31,919 bases of DNA from Parabacteroides timonensis (GTDB taxonomy: Bacteria; Bacteroidota; Bacteroidia; Bacteroidales; Tannerellaceae), in the NCBI RefSeq assembly GCF_900128505.1, contig NZ_LT669940.1:684963-716881 (forward strand), in the 5' to 3' direction. Positions 15,962-23,989 of the stretch are shown one piece after another. Below the pieces are notes generated by a model that did no database searches, had not been told where the DNA came from, and worked only from the letters and a program-made list of their open reading frames with translations. Numbering within the stretch: position 1 is the first letter of the stretch; the number at the start of each line of letters is the position of its first letter. Made by a program: the position numbers and the translations under genes.

Positions 15962-16477
15962 ATGAAGAAGATTATTGTTTTGAGTTGTATGATGCTCCTT
16001 TGCTCTTTTGCCGGGATGGCGCAAAAGTTTGCATTGATAGATATGGAATATATCCTGAAGAATATTCCGGCTTATGAAATGACAAACGAACAATTAAGCC
16101 AGGTGTCAAAGAAATGGCAGAATGAGGTGGAAGCAATACAGCAGGAGGCGCAAAATATGTATAAGACCTATCAGAGTGATTTGGTATTCCTTTCTGCTGA
16201 AATGAAGACAAAGCGTGAAGAAGAAATCGTGAAGAAGGAACAGGAAGCGCAAGACCTGAAACGTACTTATTTCGGACCTGAAGGTGAATTGTTTAAAAAG
16301 CGTGAAAGCTTGATGAAACCGATACAGGATGAAATTTATAATGCAGTGAAGGAAATATCGGAAGACAAGGGATATCAACTTGTTGTTGACCGTGCTTCAG
16401 CTATGAGTATTATTTTTGCATCTCCAAAGATCGATATCAGTAATGAAGTGCTGTTAAAGTTAGGATATTCAAAATAA
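15962..16477 (+). CDS. OmpH/Skp family periplasmic chaperone (first copy)
   Basis: The protein has 171 residues: a signal peptide (about 1-20, GMAQ), FALIDMEYILKNIPAY, then a long charged coiled coil (about 45-120) and a C-terminal beta segment (YQLVVDRASAMSIIFA). This matches Skp/OmpH, a trimeric jellyfish-shaped holdase that carries unfolded outer-membrane proteins to BamA. It is followed by a paralogue with its own -7 box. Two adjacent copies after bamA are typical for the phylum. Confidence 0.88.
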   Translation: MKKIIVLSCMMLLCSFAGMAQKFALIDMEYILKNIPAYEMTNEQLSQVSKKWQNEVEAIQQEAQNMYKTYQSDLVFLSAEMKTKREEEIVKKEQEAQDLKRTYFGPEGELFKKRESLMKPIQDEIYNAVKEISEDKGYQLVVDRASAMSIIFASPKIDISNEVLLKLGYSK

Positions 16478-16482
16478 ATGCT

Positions 16483-16490
16483 TACATTTG
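16483..16490 (+). promoter_or_regulatory. Predicted -7 box of the second ompH gene
   Basis: TACATTTG lies 56 bp before the ATG at 16547. No clear -33 TTTG is present at the right distance. Confidence 0.5.
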
Positions 16491-16546
16491 TGCGCTTTAT
16501 GCACACAAAATATAATTGATTAATAACAAGTAATATTTTATAGAAA

Positions 16547-17050
16547 ATGAAGAAACTGATTATTTTATTGTTGATGATCCTCCCGTTAGGAGTTTTTGCT
16601 CAGGACATGAAAGTGGCAATTGTTAATACAAACGAGCTTATTCCTTTAATGCCTGAAGTAACTGCTATGCAGGAAACTCTGAAGCAGATGAATGACAAGT
16701 ACATGGGTGAAATGAAGACCATGCAGGATGAATACGAAAAGAAATATGCTGACTATATCGCACAGCAGGATTCATTAACTGAAAATATCAAGCTGAGAAG
16801 AATGCAGGAACTTTCAGATATCGAACAAAGAGTTCAGAACTTCACTCAGGTAGCTCGTCAGGATATGGATAAAAAACAGCAAGAGTTGTTTACACCGATC
16901 CAGGACAAAGTAAGAAATGCAATCAAAGCTGTTGGTGACGAAAAAGGTTATGCTTATATCCTCGATTCTAACCCAGTTATGGTGCTTTACACTGGTAGCT
17001 CAGCAATCGATGCTACTCCGTTTGTAAAAGCTAAATTAGGTTTGAAATAA
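16547..17050 (+). CDS. OmpH/Skp family periplasmic chaperone (second copy)
   Basis: The protein has 167 residues: a signal peptide (about 1-19, VFAQ), MKVAIVNTNELIPLMPE, a coiled-coil arm (about 45-115, rich in Lys/Glu/Gln), then the C-terminal sheet AYILDSNPVMVLYTGSS. It is a paralogue of the preceding gene, with the same fold order but low identity by eye, suggesting divided client sets. A strong terminator follows. Confidence 0.9.
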   Translation: MKKLIILLLMILPLGVFAQDMKVAIVNTNELIPLMPEVTAMQETLKQMNDKYMGEMKTMQDEYEKKYADYIAQQDSLTENIKLRRMQELSDIEQRVQNFTQVARQDMDKKQQELFTPIQDKVRNAIKAVGDEKGYAYILDSNPVMVLYTGSSAIDATPFVKAKLGLK

Positions 17051-17070
17051 TATAATCTAAAGTACGATAC

Positions 17071-17107
17071 AACAAAGGATGCCTTTCTATGAAGGGCATC
17101 CTTTGTT
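17071..17107 (+). terminator. Intrinsic terminator after the ompH pair
   Basis: aacaaaggatgcc (17071-17083) and ggcatcctttgtt (17095-17107) form a perfect 13-bp stem. The T-tract is short. It separates ompH from murI and argues against the in-frame ATG at 17079 as the murI start. Confidence 0.8.
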
Positions 17108-17129
17108 GTGTTATAAAAGAAGGAAGAAT

Positions 17130-17963
17130 ATGTTTTCACAACAACCGGGTCCGATCGGAGTTTTTGATTCCGGCTATGGCGGACTGACTGTATTTGACAA
17201 GATCCGTGAGGCAATGCCTGACTACGATTATATTTACCTGGGAGACAATGCCCGGGCTCCTTATGGGCCGCGTTCGTTCGAGGTGGTATACCGCTTTACG
17301 CGGCAGGCAGTGATGAAGTTGTTTGCTGAGGGCTGCCAACTGGTTATCCTGGCCTGTAATACGGCTTCAGCAAAGGCTTTGCGTACCATTCAGCAACGTG
17401 ACCTGCCGGTGGTCGATCCCACACGCCGTGTACTGGGCGTAATACGTCCGACGGTAGAAATGATGGATCGGGTCAGTTCAACGAAGCATATCGGGATACT
17501 GGGAACCGCAGGTACCATCTCTTCCCAATCCTATTCACTTGAAATAGAGAAGATGTTTCCTCATATAAAAGTAACCGGCGAAGCCTGTCCGATGTGGGCT
17601 CCCTTGGTTGAAAATAACGAGTTTGATTCTCCCGGTGCCGATTACTTTGTAAAAAAGCATTTGGATCATATCCTTTCCCTCGACTCACAGATTGATACGC
17701 TGGTATTGGGGTGCACGCATTACCCCTTATTGATCGGGAAGCTCAAACAATATCTACCCTCTGGAATCACTGTCTTCGCACAAGGAGAATACGTAGCGGC
17801 AAGCCTGGTTGATTATTTGAAAAGGCATCCTGAAATGGATCGGAAGTTGACCCGTCATGGTGAATGTCGTTTTCTGACCACCGAATCGGCCGGGAAGTTT
17901 TCGGATGCTGCCTCTGTTTTTTTGAATAATCCGATAGAAGTAGAACAAATCTCTATCGACTAA
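17130..17963 (+). CDS. murI: Glutamate racemase
   Basis: The protein has 277 residues from the ATG at 17130. The longer frame from 17079 starts inside the terminator hairpin and is rejected. IGVFDSGYGGLTV (9-21), the catalytic cysteines C76 (LACNTASA) and C195 (LGCTHYPL), and the substrate motif DNARAPYGPRS (39-49) are all present. It makes D-glutamate for peptidoglycan. It is followed 9 bp later by a D-Ala-D-Ala dipeptidase, which suggests a peptidoglycan amino-acid unit. Confidence 0.95.
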   Translation: MFSQQPGPIGVFDSGYGGLTVFDKIREAMPDYDYIYLGDNARAPYGPRSFEVVYRFTRQAVMKLFAEGCQLVILACNTASAKALRTIQQRDLPVVDPTRRVLGVIRPTVEMMDRVSSTKHIGILGTAGTISSQSYSLEIEKMFPHIKVTGEACPMWAPLVENNEFDSPGADYFVKKHLDHILSLDSQIDTLVLGCTHYPLLIGKLKQYLPSGITVFAQGEYVAASLVDYLKRHPEMDRKLTRHGECRFLTTESAGKFSDAASVFLNNPIEVEQISID

Positions 17964-17972
17964 GAAGGTAAT

Positions 17973-18641
17973 ATGAGACAAGTCCGGCATATCTTTTTAT
18001 TTCTGTTGCTGCTTTCTTGTTTGCATGGCAAGGCAGAGGATCTGGATGTCTGGTTGCAAAATAAAGGGATGGTGGATGTATCCGTGTGGGATTCGACTAT
18101 CTGTGTACAGCTCGTTTATGCTACCTCCGACAATTTTATTGGGGAAGCGGTTTATTCCGGTATTACCCGTGCCTGGTTGCATCCCGATGCTGCCCAAAAA
18201 TTGGTTGCAGCTCAACATTTGCTTAAGAAAGAACACCCGGAACTTACGCTGGTGGTATATGATGCCGCCCGTCCGATGTCTGTGCAACGGAAAATGTGGA
18301 GTCTGGTTCGTGGTACTGATAAAGTAAATTATGTGAGTAATCCTTCCAACGGCGGAGGGTTGCATAATTACGGAATGGCAGTGGATGTCACGATCCTGGA
18401 TAAAACAGGTCAGCCTTTGCCTATGGGAAGTCCTTTTGATTTCTTTGGGGAAGAGGCCCACACCAACAATGAAGACGTCCTGCTGGCCTCTGAAAAGATA
18501 ACCCGTGAAGAGTTTGATAACCGGCGTTTACTCCGCCGGATAATGAAGAATGCCGGATTTCGTACGATTCCTTACGAATGGTGGCATTTTAATGCTTGCA
18601 GCCGGGCCGAAGCCCGGCAAAGTTATCCTGTATTGGATTAA
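17973..18641 (+). CDS. Exported D-alanyl-D-alanine dipeptidase (M15D, VanX/DdpX-like)
   Basis: The protein has 222 residues. The signal sequence ends in LLLLSC (Cys16, a possible but imperfect lipobox). The family's zinc ligands are H131, D138 (HNYGMAVD) and H205, with catalytic E202 (EWWH) and R100 (DAARP) in the VanX spacing. It hydrolyses D-Ala-D-Ala to free D-Ala. Because it is exported and sits behind murI, recycling of wall peptides is more likely than vancomycin resistance; no vanH, vanA, vanR or vanS genes are nearby. Its stop overlaps that of the convergent YccF gene. Confidence 0.88.
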   Translation: MRQVRHIFLFLLLLSCLHGKAEDLDVWLQNKGMVDVSVWDSTICVQLVYATSDNFIGEAVYSGITRAWLHPDAAQKLVAAQHLLKKEHPELTLVVYDAARPMSVQRKMWSLVRGTDKVNYVSNPSNGGGLHNYGMAVDVTILDKTGQPLPMGSPFDFFGEEAHTNNEDVLLASEKITREEFDNRRLLRRIMKNAGFRTIPYEWWHFNACSRAEARQSYPVLD

Positions 18642-19006
18642 TTAATATTCTTACCGAATGGAGTTAGTGCAAGGGCTGCCATCTTGAAATGTTGTCTTCC
18701 CCAGGGGATACCGATTATCGTGATGCACAATAAAAGACCGAATCCCAAGTGAGTCAGGCAGATCCAGAAACCTCCCAGTATGATCCAAAGTATGTTCATA
18801 ATGATGCAAAGGCAGCCTCCGGAATTACCGTCGTCCGTGACTGTGCTACCGAAGGGCCATAAGGCCAGTAAAGCCAGTTTTAAGGTCTGTAGCCCGAATG
18901 GTATACCGATGATAGTGACCATTAATAACAGGCTTGAGATCAGATACTCGATACTGGTAACCAGTCCTCCGAAAATTAACCAAATGATATTACCAAGAAA
19001 TTTCAT
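18638..19006 (-). CDS. YccF domain inner-membrane protein
   Basis: The protein has 122 residues. Two homologous halves each carry a hydrophobic stretch and the signature TIIGIPFG (about 31-38) or TIIGIPWG (about 96-103), with a polar linker (TVTDDGNSGG) between. This is the YccF pattern: a small four-helix membrane protein of unknown function. It converges on the dipeptidase gene with a 4-bp overlap. It has its own promoter at 19031-19060. Confidence 0.85.
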   Translation of the reverse strand: MKFLGNIIWLIFGGLVTSIEYLISSLLLMVTIIGIPFGLQTLKLALLALWPFGSTVTDDGNSGGCLCIIMNILWIILGGFWICLTHLGFGLLLCITIIGIPWGRQHFKMAALALTPFGKNIN

Positions 19007-19030
19007 AAGCCACTGAATTTATCATGTTCA

Positions 19031-19060
19031 CAAATGTAACATAATTCTGATTAAAAGCAA
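19031..19060 (-). promoter_or_regulatory. Promoter of the YccF-like gene
   Basis: On the minus strand TTG (19060-19058), 19 bp, then TACATTTG (19038-19031), about 25 bp before the ATG. Confidence 0.6.
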
Positions 19061-19122
19061 TAGTTATCGGAGTTGAAACCGATAGGCATCGCCTTACCTT
19101 CGGATAGGCATCCGTTTGAAAT
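19061..19122. repeat. Second location of the dispersed short repeat
   Basis: tagttatcggag...gataggcatc (19061-19090) followed by cggataggcatccgtt (19101-19116), the same two-part unit as at 31-91; the 16-mer is identical. It lies in the gap between the YccF-like gene and the M23 gene, downstream of the latter. Confidence 0.6.
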
Positions 19123-19139
19123 CTTCCGGAATGTTTGTT

Positions 19140-20450
19140 TTATTCTGTCGCCTTTGTCACTTCGGTAGTATCTGCTACCTCTGTTACCGGAGGTGTATTT
19201 TTAGCCATATCATTCTTTCTCTTCAGACTGTCCAGTTCGGCAAACATCTGTTGTTTCGCAATCATAAAGCTATCGCGTAGCTCGGGTTTGACTGGCAGTG
19301 AAGGCGGAGCCTCCATATTCAGCGGATTGATCGGCTCACCGTTTTTGTGTACGCGGAAGTCCAGGTGAGGACCTGTCGACAGTCCGGTAGAACCTACATA
19401 AGCGATCACTTCTCCCTGTTGTACATGACTTCCGACCTGTATGCCCTTGGCGAACTTGCTTAGGTGCATGTAAGTGGTAGTATATACCGAGTTATGCTTT
19501 ACTTTCAGGAAGTTCCCGCCACCGTTCTGATAACCTTTGGCAATAACCGTTCCGGCCCCGATGCTTTTTACCGGTGTCCCGACAGGAGCCGCATAATCGA
19601 CTCCATGATGCGCACGGTAACGTTTCAATATCGGGTGGAAACGAGCATTGGTGAAGCGTGAAGTTATGCGGAATATATCTAACGGTGCTTTAAGGAAAGC
19701 CTTGCGTAAACTGTTTCCTTCCTGATCGAAATATTCGAATACGCTGTCCTGGGTAAAAGGAATAGCAACGAAGTCTTTCCCCTGGTGATTGAATACAGCT
19801 CCCCGGATACCGTTTATATTTAATGCGGTCGTGTCGTCGATATAAGCAATATCGTACAGTACACGGAACGAGTCGCCCTCTTTTACGTCGTAGAAATCTA
19901 TCTGCCAGGCAAAGACATCGGCAATATTGATTGCCAGCAACGGGTTCACCCCGTTCGACTGGAGAACGTTCCATAGAGAGGAATTCAGCGTACCTTCCAC
20001 GTAGTGCCTTTTTAAGGTGATCGGTTTATTGAATTCGTAGGCACGTATGGTATCGCCGGTAAGGTCGATCACAGCATAATCTGTCCGCGACTTGGCGAAA
20101 GCGATGTAACGGATCTGTGCCGTACTGTCCTGCATTGTGAATGTGTAGTAGTGCATACCCGCTTGTAGTTTGGTCGGGTCGAGCACTTCAACAGACGACC
20201 GGCTGATACTGTCTGCCATCAAAGCAGAAAAGCCCAAGCTGGAAAAAATAGAAGCCGGGTTGTCGCCGTTCTTCATCTTATAATCTTTCACGTCCAGTGT
20301 ATCTATACATACGCCATATTGATAGACGCGTTGCTGGCTGTCGATCCATTCGCTGTCGACTTCTTCTTCGGTTTGTTCGGGCGTGTTTTTACAGGAGAGA
20401 CCTAGTATGAATAATAAGATCAAAATAGGTGCAATGTTGAATCCCTTCAT
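19140..20450 (-). CDS. M23 family metallopeptidase lipoprotein
   Basis: The protein has 436 residues. A lipoprotein signal ends at LGLSC (Cys20). The middle region (about 40-250) has the layout of Bacteroidota M23 proteins with two preceding small domains. The C-terminal M23 domain (about 265-375) has HHGVD (H281, D285: zinc ligands), YTTTYMHLS and TGPHLDFRV. The normal HxH motif is H362-L-D364 here, so the third zinc ligand would be Asp. It probably cuts peptidoglycan cross-bridges, or regulates wall hydrolysis if the substitution impairs zinc binding. It is a single gene on the minus strand. Confidence 0.85.
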   Translation of the reverse strand: MKGFNIAPILILLFILGLSCKNTPEQTEEEVDSEWIDSQQRVYQYGVCIDTLDVKDYKMKNGDNPASIFSSLGFSALMADSISRSSVEVLDPTKLQAGMHYYTFTMQDSTAQIRYIAFAKSRTDYAVIDLTGDTIRAYEFNKPITLKRHYVEGTLNSSLWNVLQSNGVNPLLAINIADVFAWQIDFYDVKEGDSFRVLYDIAYIDDTTALNINGIRGAVFNHQGKDFVAIPFTQDSVFEYFDQEGNSLRKAFLKAPLDIFRITSRFTNARFHPILKRYRAHHGVDYAAPVGTPVKSIGAGTVIAKGYQNGGGNFLKVKHNSVYTTTYMHLSKFAKGIQVGSHVQQGEVIAYVGSTGLSTGPHLDFRVHKNGEPINPLNMEAPPSLPVKPELRDSFMIAKQQMFAELDSLKRKNDMAKNTPPVTEVADTTEVTKATE

Positions 20451-20483
20451 TATATCCTCTTTTATTGTTTATCCATCGAGCTG

Positions 20484-20491
20484 CAAACTTA
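20484..20491 (-). promoter_or_regulatory. Predicted -7 box of the M23 gene
   Basis: The minus strand reads TAAGTTTG, about 34 bp before the ATG. No good -33 box is visible. Confidence 0.45.
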
Positions 20492-20531
20492 CGGAAAATA
20501 TAAAGTGGTACATTCGCATGATTTGTATCCA

Positions 20532-20563
20532 TTTGTTAATGTTGACTAAATAGCTTACTTTTG
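20532..20563 (+). promoter_or_regulatory. Promoter of the META-domain gene pair
   Basis: TTTG (20532-20535), 20 bp, then TACTTTTG (20556-20563): a perfect consensus. It is followed by a leader of about 57 nt to the ATG at 20627. Confidence 0.8.
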
Positions 20564-20626
20564 CGGAACAATTTAGGCGTATTTGACGTCTTATTTCTGT
20601 AAGTGATATAACAAATAGTATAGATT

Positions 20627-21055
20627 ATGAAAAGAGTAATTTTTTATGTATTAATGCTTCCGATGGTATTGGGAATGATGATTTCTTGTTCTGAAGCCAA
20701 AACAGATGCTAAGAAACTGGAAGGTAAATGGAATGTAATTGAAGTAAAAGGCGAAAAGATCTTGAAAGAAGGATTACCTCCATATATGGAATTCGATATG
20801 GCACAGAATAAGTTGCACGGTAATGCCGGTTGCAATATGTTCAATACCACTGTTACATTGGATGCCAATGATGTTTCAGCGATCACGATCGCTCCGGGAG
20901 CAGCTACAATGATGGCTTGTCCGGATATGGCGACGGAAGATGCTATCATGCAGGCTATGGTTAATGTGAATGCAGTAAAAGCCGGTAGTTCGGAGAATGA
21001 AATGACGCTGGTTGATAAAGATGGTAACGTGTTATTAGTCCTGTCTAAAAACTAA
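20627..21055 (+). CDS. META-domain (HslJ-like) lipoprotein, first copy
   Basis: The protein has 142 residues. A lipoprotein signal ends at MMISC (Cys21). The META domain runs about 30-140: LEGKWNVIEVKGEKI, GNAGCNMFNTTV, TMMACPDMATEDAIMQAM and a final NVLLVLSKN. META/HslJ domains are small beta folds linked to stress resistance (novobiocin tolerance in E. coli), with no known catalysis. It is co-transcribed with a paralogue 6 bp downstream. Confidence 0.85.
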   Translation: MKRVIFYVLMLPMVLGMMISCSEAKTDAKKLEGKWNVIEVKGEKILKEGLPPYMEFDMAQNKLHGNAGCNMFNTTVTLDANDVSAITIAPGAATMMACPDMATEDAIMQAMVNVNAVKAGSSENEMTLVDKDGNVLLVLSKN

Positions 21056-21061
21056 TCAGAG

Positions 21062-21505
21062 ATGAAGAAGTATTTATTTCTCTGTCTGGCTGTGGTAGGT
21101 ATTGCCGTATTTGCTTCCTGTAAATCTCAGAAAGCCGTTGTGGCCTCCTTTTCTGATCTCGACGGTGAATGGAGTGTCGTAGAACTGAACGGGAAGAAAC
21201 TGGACCCCGCAGACAGCAAACAATTGATTGTGATCGATGTTGCCCGTAAACATCTGTCTGGTAACGCCGGCTGTAACCGTATGAACGGTAACATCGAGTA
21301 TACGGATGCACAGAAAAACATCATCAAGTTTCCGCAGGTTGCTACCACCCGTATGGCTTGTCCTGACATGAAGGGTGAGCAGGAATTTCTGGAAGCATTG
21401 AATAAGGTGGTTCGTTTCCAAGCTGAAGGAGAAACAAAACCAGTGAATATAATAGCCCTCTATGGAACAGATAATGGGAAGTTGATGGTTATTCAAAAGA
21501 AATAA
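21062..21505 (+). CDS. META-domain (HslJ-like) lipoprotein, second copy
   Basis: The protein has 147 residues. A lipoprotein signal ends at VFASC (Cys20). The META domain has LDGEWSVVELNGKKLDP, GNAGCNRMNGNIEY, TRMACPDMKGEQEFLEAL and a final GKLMVIQKK. It keeps the same motif order as its upstream neighbour and looks like an old tandem duplicate. The terminator at 21526-21557 follows. Confidence 0.87.
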   Translation: MKKYLFLCLAVVGIAVFASCKSQKAVVASFSDLDGEWSVVELNGKKLDPADSKQLIVIDVARKHLSGNAGCNRMNGNIEYTDAQKNIIKFPQVATTRMACPDMKGEQEFLEALNKVVRFQAEGETKPVNIIALYGTDNGKLMVIQKK

Positions 21506-21525
21506 GGTAATGTTGTAAAGCGCTT

Positions 21526-21557
21526 GGGGCGGTTCTGTAATGGGGCCGCCTTTTTTT
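21526..21557 (+). terminator. Terminator of the META operon
   Basis: ggcgg (21528-21532) pairs with ccgcc (21546-21550), followed by seven T residues. The T-run touches the stop codon of the convergent histidine kinase gene. Confidence 0.8.
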
Positions 21558-23820
21558 ATATCTGTTTAGCGGGCATCTTTAGGGTGAAGCGACTGCCTTT
21601 GCCTTCCATGGAGCTGACCAGGACATCTCCTTTCAGCCGTTCGGCTATGGTCTTGCAGATGGAGAGTCCGAGACCGGTACCTTGCGCAAATTCATCCTGC
21701 TTGTAGAATCGCTCGAATACTTTATCGAGAGCACTTTTCGACATACCGATACCTGTATCTTCCACGTAGATATATACCAGCTTCTCATTCTGGTTATAAT
21801 TGTATCCCAATTTGATGTATCCGTTCTTCGTGAATTTGACAGCATTGTTGATAAAGTTAGTGATCACCTGGGTAAGCCGGAAACGGTCTGCATATACCTC
21901 TACGAAAACTTCCGGAACGTCTTTTATAAACTGTATGTGGGCAGGGATCAGCAGATGATGTGTCTGGTAGATCTCTTCTATCAGGTCATTCAGTTTGAAT
22001 GTCTCGAAAGTGAAACTCATACGACCCGACTCGATGCGTGATAGTTCCAGGATGTCGTTGATCAGTTTCAATAATAGATTACTGTTTTTGTTGATCGTGT
22101 CTTTGAATAATTCTTTTTCTTCTTCCCCCAGATCCGTATCTTCCTGTAAAAGGTTCGAAAAGCCGACAATGGCATTCAAGGGAGTTCGTATTTCATGGCT
22201 CATATTAGCAAGGAAAGCCGATTTCATCTTATTGGCCTCTTCCGCTTTCTCCTGCAGGATGATGAGTTTTTGTTCCTTCTCCTTGAAAGACTGTATGTTC
22301 AGGCAAAGACCTATCACTGTTTGATCGGGTTCAGATTTATCTTCTCCGTGATTATAACGTAATTCCCACCAGCTATATCCTTTCCCACTGAAGTTAAAAC
22401 GACATTGGATAGTCGTTTCTTCCCATATCCCGGAGTTTATATCCCGGATATGACTACTCAGATGTTCCTGGTCGTCCGGATGTGTTAAGGATAATAATTC
22501 GTCAAGCGGCATTTTACGCGGTATAATCTGATTGGCGGTAAAGAAATCGTTTTCAAAAATGAAGACTCCGTTTTCCAGTCGCCAGGCATAGGTATTTCCT
22601 CCCTCCATGGCAAGCCGCAGGAAACGTCTTTCTTTTATCAGGTTTGTTTGTATTTGCCGTTTGCGTTTGTATTCGTTTCTATATAAGTAGAATAGTTGGG
22701 TAATGACATAAATAACGAGTACCAGGAAGAAGATACCTCCTATTATCATCGTTTTGTGATAACGTTCATAGAACGGCTGGTTATAAATGACACTGCCGGC
22801 CGGTAGTTCATTCATTTTTATATCGAAACGCTGCATCTCGTCCCAGTCGAAGGCATAGACTTTCGGACTCTCTGCCAGAGGAAAGTCTGAAGGTTTCTTC
22901 CCGTTGATAATTGCTGCAGCTCTTTCCGATACGATATCGGTTTGTATTTCCAGCGTGGTGAAATAACCGCCTGTAATTCCTTTACCATCATTAAAACCGT
23001 TGTTGATAACGGTAAAATTGGGGACATTAGCCAGACGTCCGATCGTTAAGACATCGAAGTCGAGTATGATTTGCAGGCAAGCGGTGTATGGCTTGCTCTG
23101 GAAGATTGCCAATAGTCCTTTTGCCGAGAGAAAAGCCGTTTCCGTGGTGTACAGGATCGACTTACCCGGTTCGCCGGGACAGATATCTTCAGGATATTCA
23201 TTTTTCTTTTGATGGAATAAACCGATCCGTATGGTTCTGCCCGTACCTCTCACTTCCTCCTGAATAGTCCTGAAAGACTCCCTTCCCATAAATCGGGCAT
23301 GTTTGAAGAAAAGTATATTGGAGGGACCGTATAGTTTTTCTATGAGTTCGATTGTGGTGATGTAATCCGGTTTATCCCAGAATCCGCAGAAGTTTGGGTG
23401 TTGATCCAATAAAGGGAAATTGGGAAAATTTACTCCCGAAAAGATCACAGGCTTTGTTTTTCCGAAAGGATGGTTACATGCCATCAATGTATAGGTGGCC
23501 TGGTCGTCATTTACTAAGATGATATCCGGGTTCCATTGTCGGATCGAGTCGAGGTATTCGTACATCTTCGCATTTTCTTCTGCTTCGTTATAGCGTTCGC
23601 TATCCAGGTAGAATGTACGGACATCGGTATTGATATTCTTTTTTTCCAGCTTTTCAGAGATCAAATTGCTGAATTTAGAGTAGGCCACAAGGTCTTCTGT
23701 ATAGGAGTGTATTACCAATATCTTGTATAAAGGCTCATTTGTATGTGCTTTTAATACTCCTGTCTCTTTCACCGGAATGAATAAAAGAAGGAAAAACAGT
23801 ATTTGTAAAAAACTTTTCAA
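21556..23820 (-). CDS. Membrane sensor histidine kinase with periplasmic ABC-type sensor
   Basis: The protein has 754 residues: a signal/TM segment (about 1-20), then a periplasmic ABC-substrate-binding-like domain (about 30-345: ILVIHSYTEDLVAYSKF, DIILVNDDQATYTLM, PVIFSGVNFP). A TM helix (about 373-398) is followed by a PAS-like domain (about 410-520), a HisKA domain (FLANMSHEIRTPLN, phospho-acceptor H542) and an ATPase domain with DTGIGMS and GTGLGLSICKTIAERL. It autophosphorylates in response to a periplasmic ligand, unknown here. There is no receiver domain and no response regulator in the window, so the partner is encoded elsewhere. An inverted repeat lies in its leader. Confidence 0.92.
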   Translation of the reverse strand: MKSFLQILFFLLLFIPVKETGVLKAHTNEPLYKILVIHSYTEDLVAYSKFSNLISEKLEKKNINTDVRTFYLDSERYNEAEENAKMYEYLDSIRQWNPDIILVNDDQATYTLMACNHPFGKTKPVIFSGVNFPNFPLLDQHPNFCGFWDKPDYITTIELIEKLYGPSNILFFKHARFMGRESFRTIQEEVRGTGRTIRIGLFHQKKNEYPEDICPGEPGKSILYTTETAFLSAKGLLAIFQSKPYTACLQIILDFDVLTIGRLANVPNFTVINNGFNDGKGITGGYFTTLEIQTDIVSERAAAIINGKKPSDFPLAESPKVYAFDWDEMQRFDIKMNELPAGSVIYNQPFYERYHKTMIIGGIFFLVLVIYVITQLFYLYRNEYKRKRQIQTNLIKERRFLRLAMEGGNTYAWRLENGVFIFENDFFTANQIIPRKMPLDELLSLTHPDDQEHLSSHIRDINSGIWEETTIQCRFNFSGKGYSWWELRYNHGEDKSEPDQTVIGLCLNIQSFKEKEQKLIILQEKAEEANKMKSAFLANMSHEIRTPLNAIVGFSNLLQEDTDLGEEEKELFKDTINKNSNLLLKLINDILELSRIESGRMSFTFETFKLNDLIEEIYQTHHLLIPAHIQFIKDVPEVFVEVYADRFRLTQVITNFINNAVKFTKNGYIKLGYNYNQNEKLVYIYVEDTGIGMSKSALDKVFERFYKQDEFAQGTGLGLSICKTIAERLKGDVLVSSMEGKGSRFTLKMPAKQI

Positions 23821-23875
23821 GAAATATATCCCGTTAAATTGCTCTGCCCTTTTCTATTAGTTTGCTTATATAATG

Positions 23876-23919
23876 CACAGTGTTATACACGGGCAACCGT
23901 ACCGACGTATAACACTGTG
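23876..23919. promoter_or_regulatory. Long hairpin/operator in the histidine kinase leader
   Basis: cacagtgttatac (23876-23888) and gtataacactgtg (23907-23919) are a perfect 13-bp inverted repeat with an 18-nt loop. It lies between the predicted promoter (23943-23973) and the kinase ATG, so it would be in the 5' leader. It could be an attenuator, a leader stem, or an operator; as a terminator for the upstream NamZ gene it would lie downstream of the kinase promoter. Confidence 0.6.
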
Positions 23920-23942
23920 TATTTTATTTCCGTAATTGCACG

Positions 23943-23973
23943 CAAAGATAATTAAAAGGTGAACAAAATCAAC
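23943..23973 (-). promoter_or_regulatory. Predicted promoter of the histidine kinase
   Basis: On the minus strand TTG (23972-23970), 19 bp, then TATCTTTG (23950-23943). The start site would be near 23936, just before the inverted repeat. Confidence 0.6.
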
Positions 23974-23989
23974 GGTTCTTAGGAAATAG

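Noticed and set aside
17079..17129. Longer N-terminus for murI
   Set aside because: The ATG is inside the ompH terminator hairpin; the family start fits 17130.
18601..18618. gccgggc/gcccggc hairpin with CGAA loop as a terminator
   Set aside because: It is inside the dipeptidase coding sequence and has no following T-run; probably a codon-level coincidence, though it could slow convergent transcription.
17973..18641. Vancomycin-resistance determinant
   Set aside because: There is no ligase, dehydrogenase or two-component pair of a van cluster, and the enzyme is exported; a housekeeping or recycling role is more likely.
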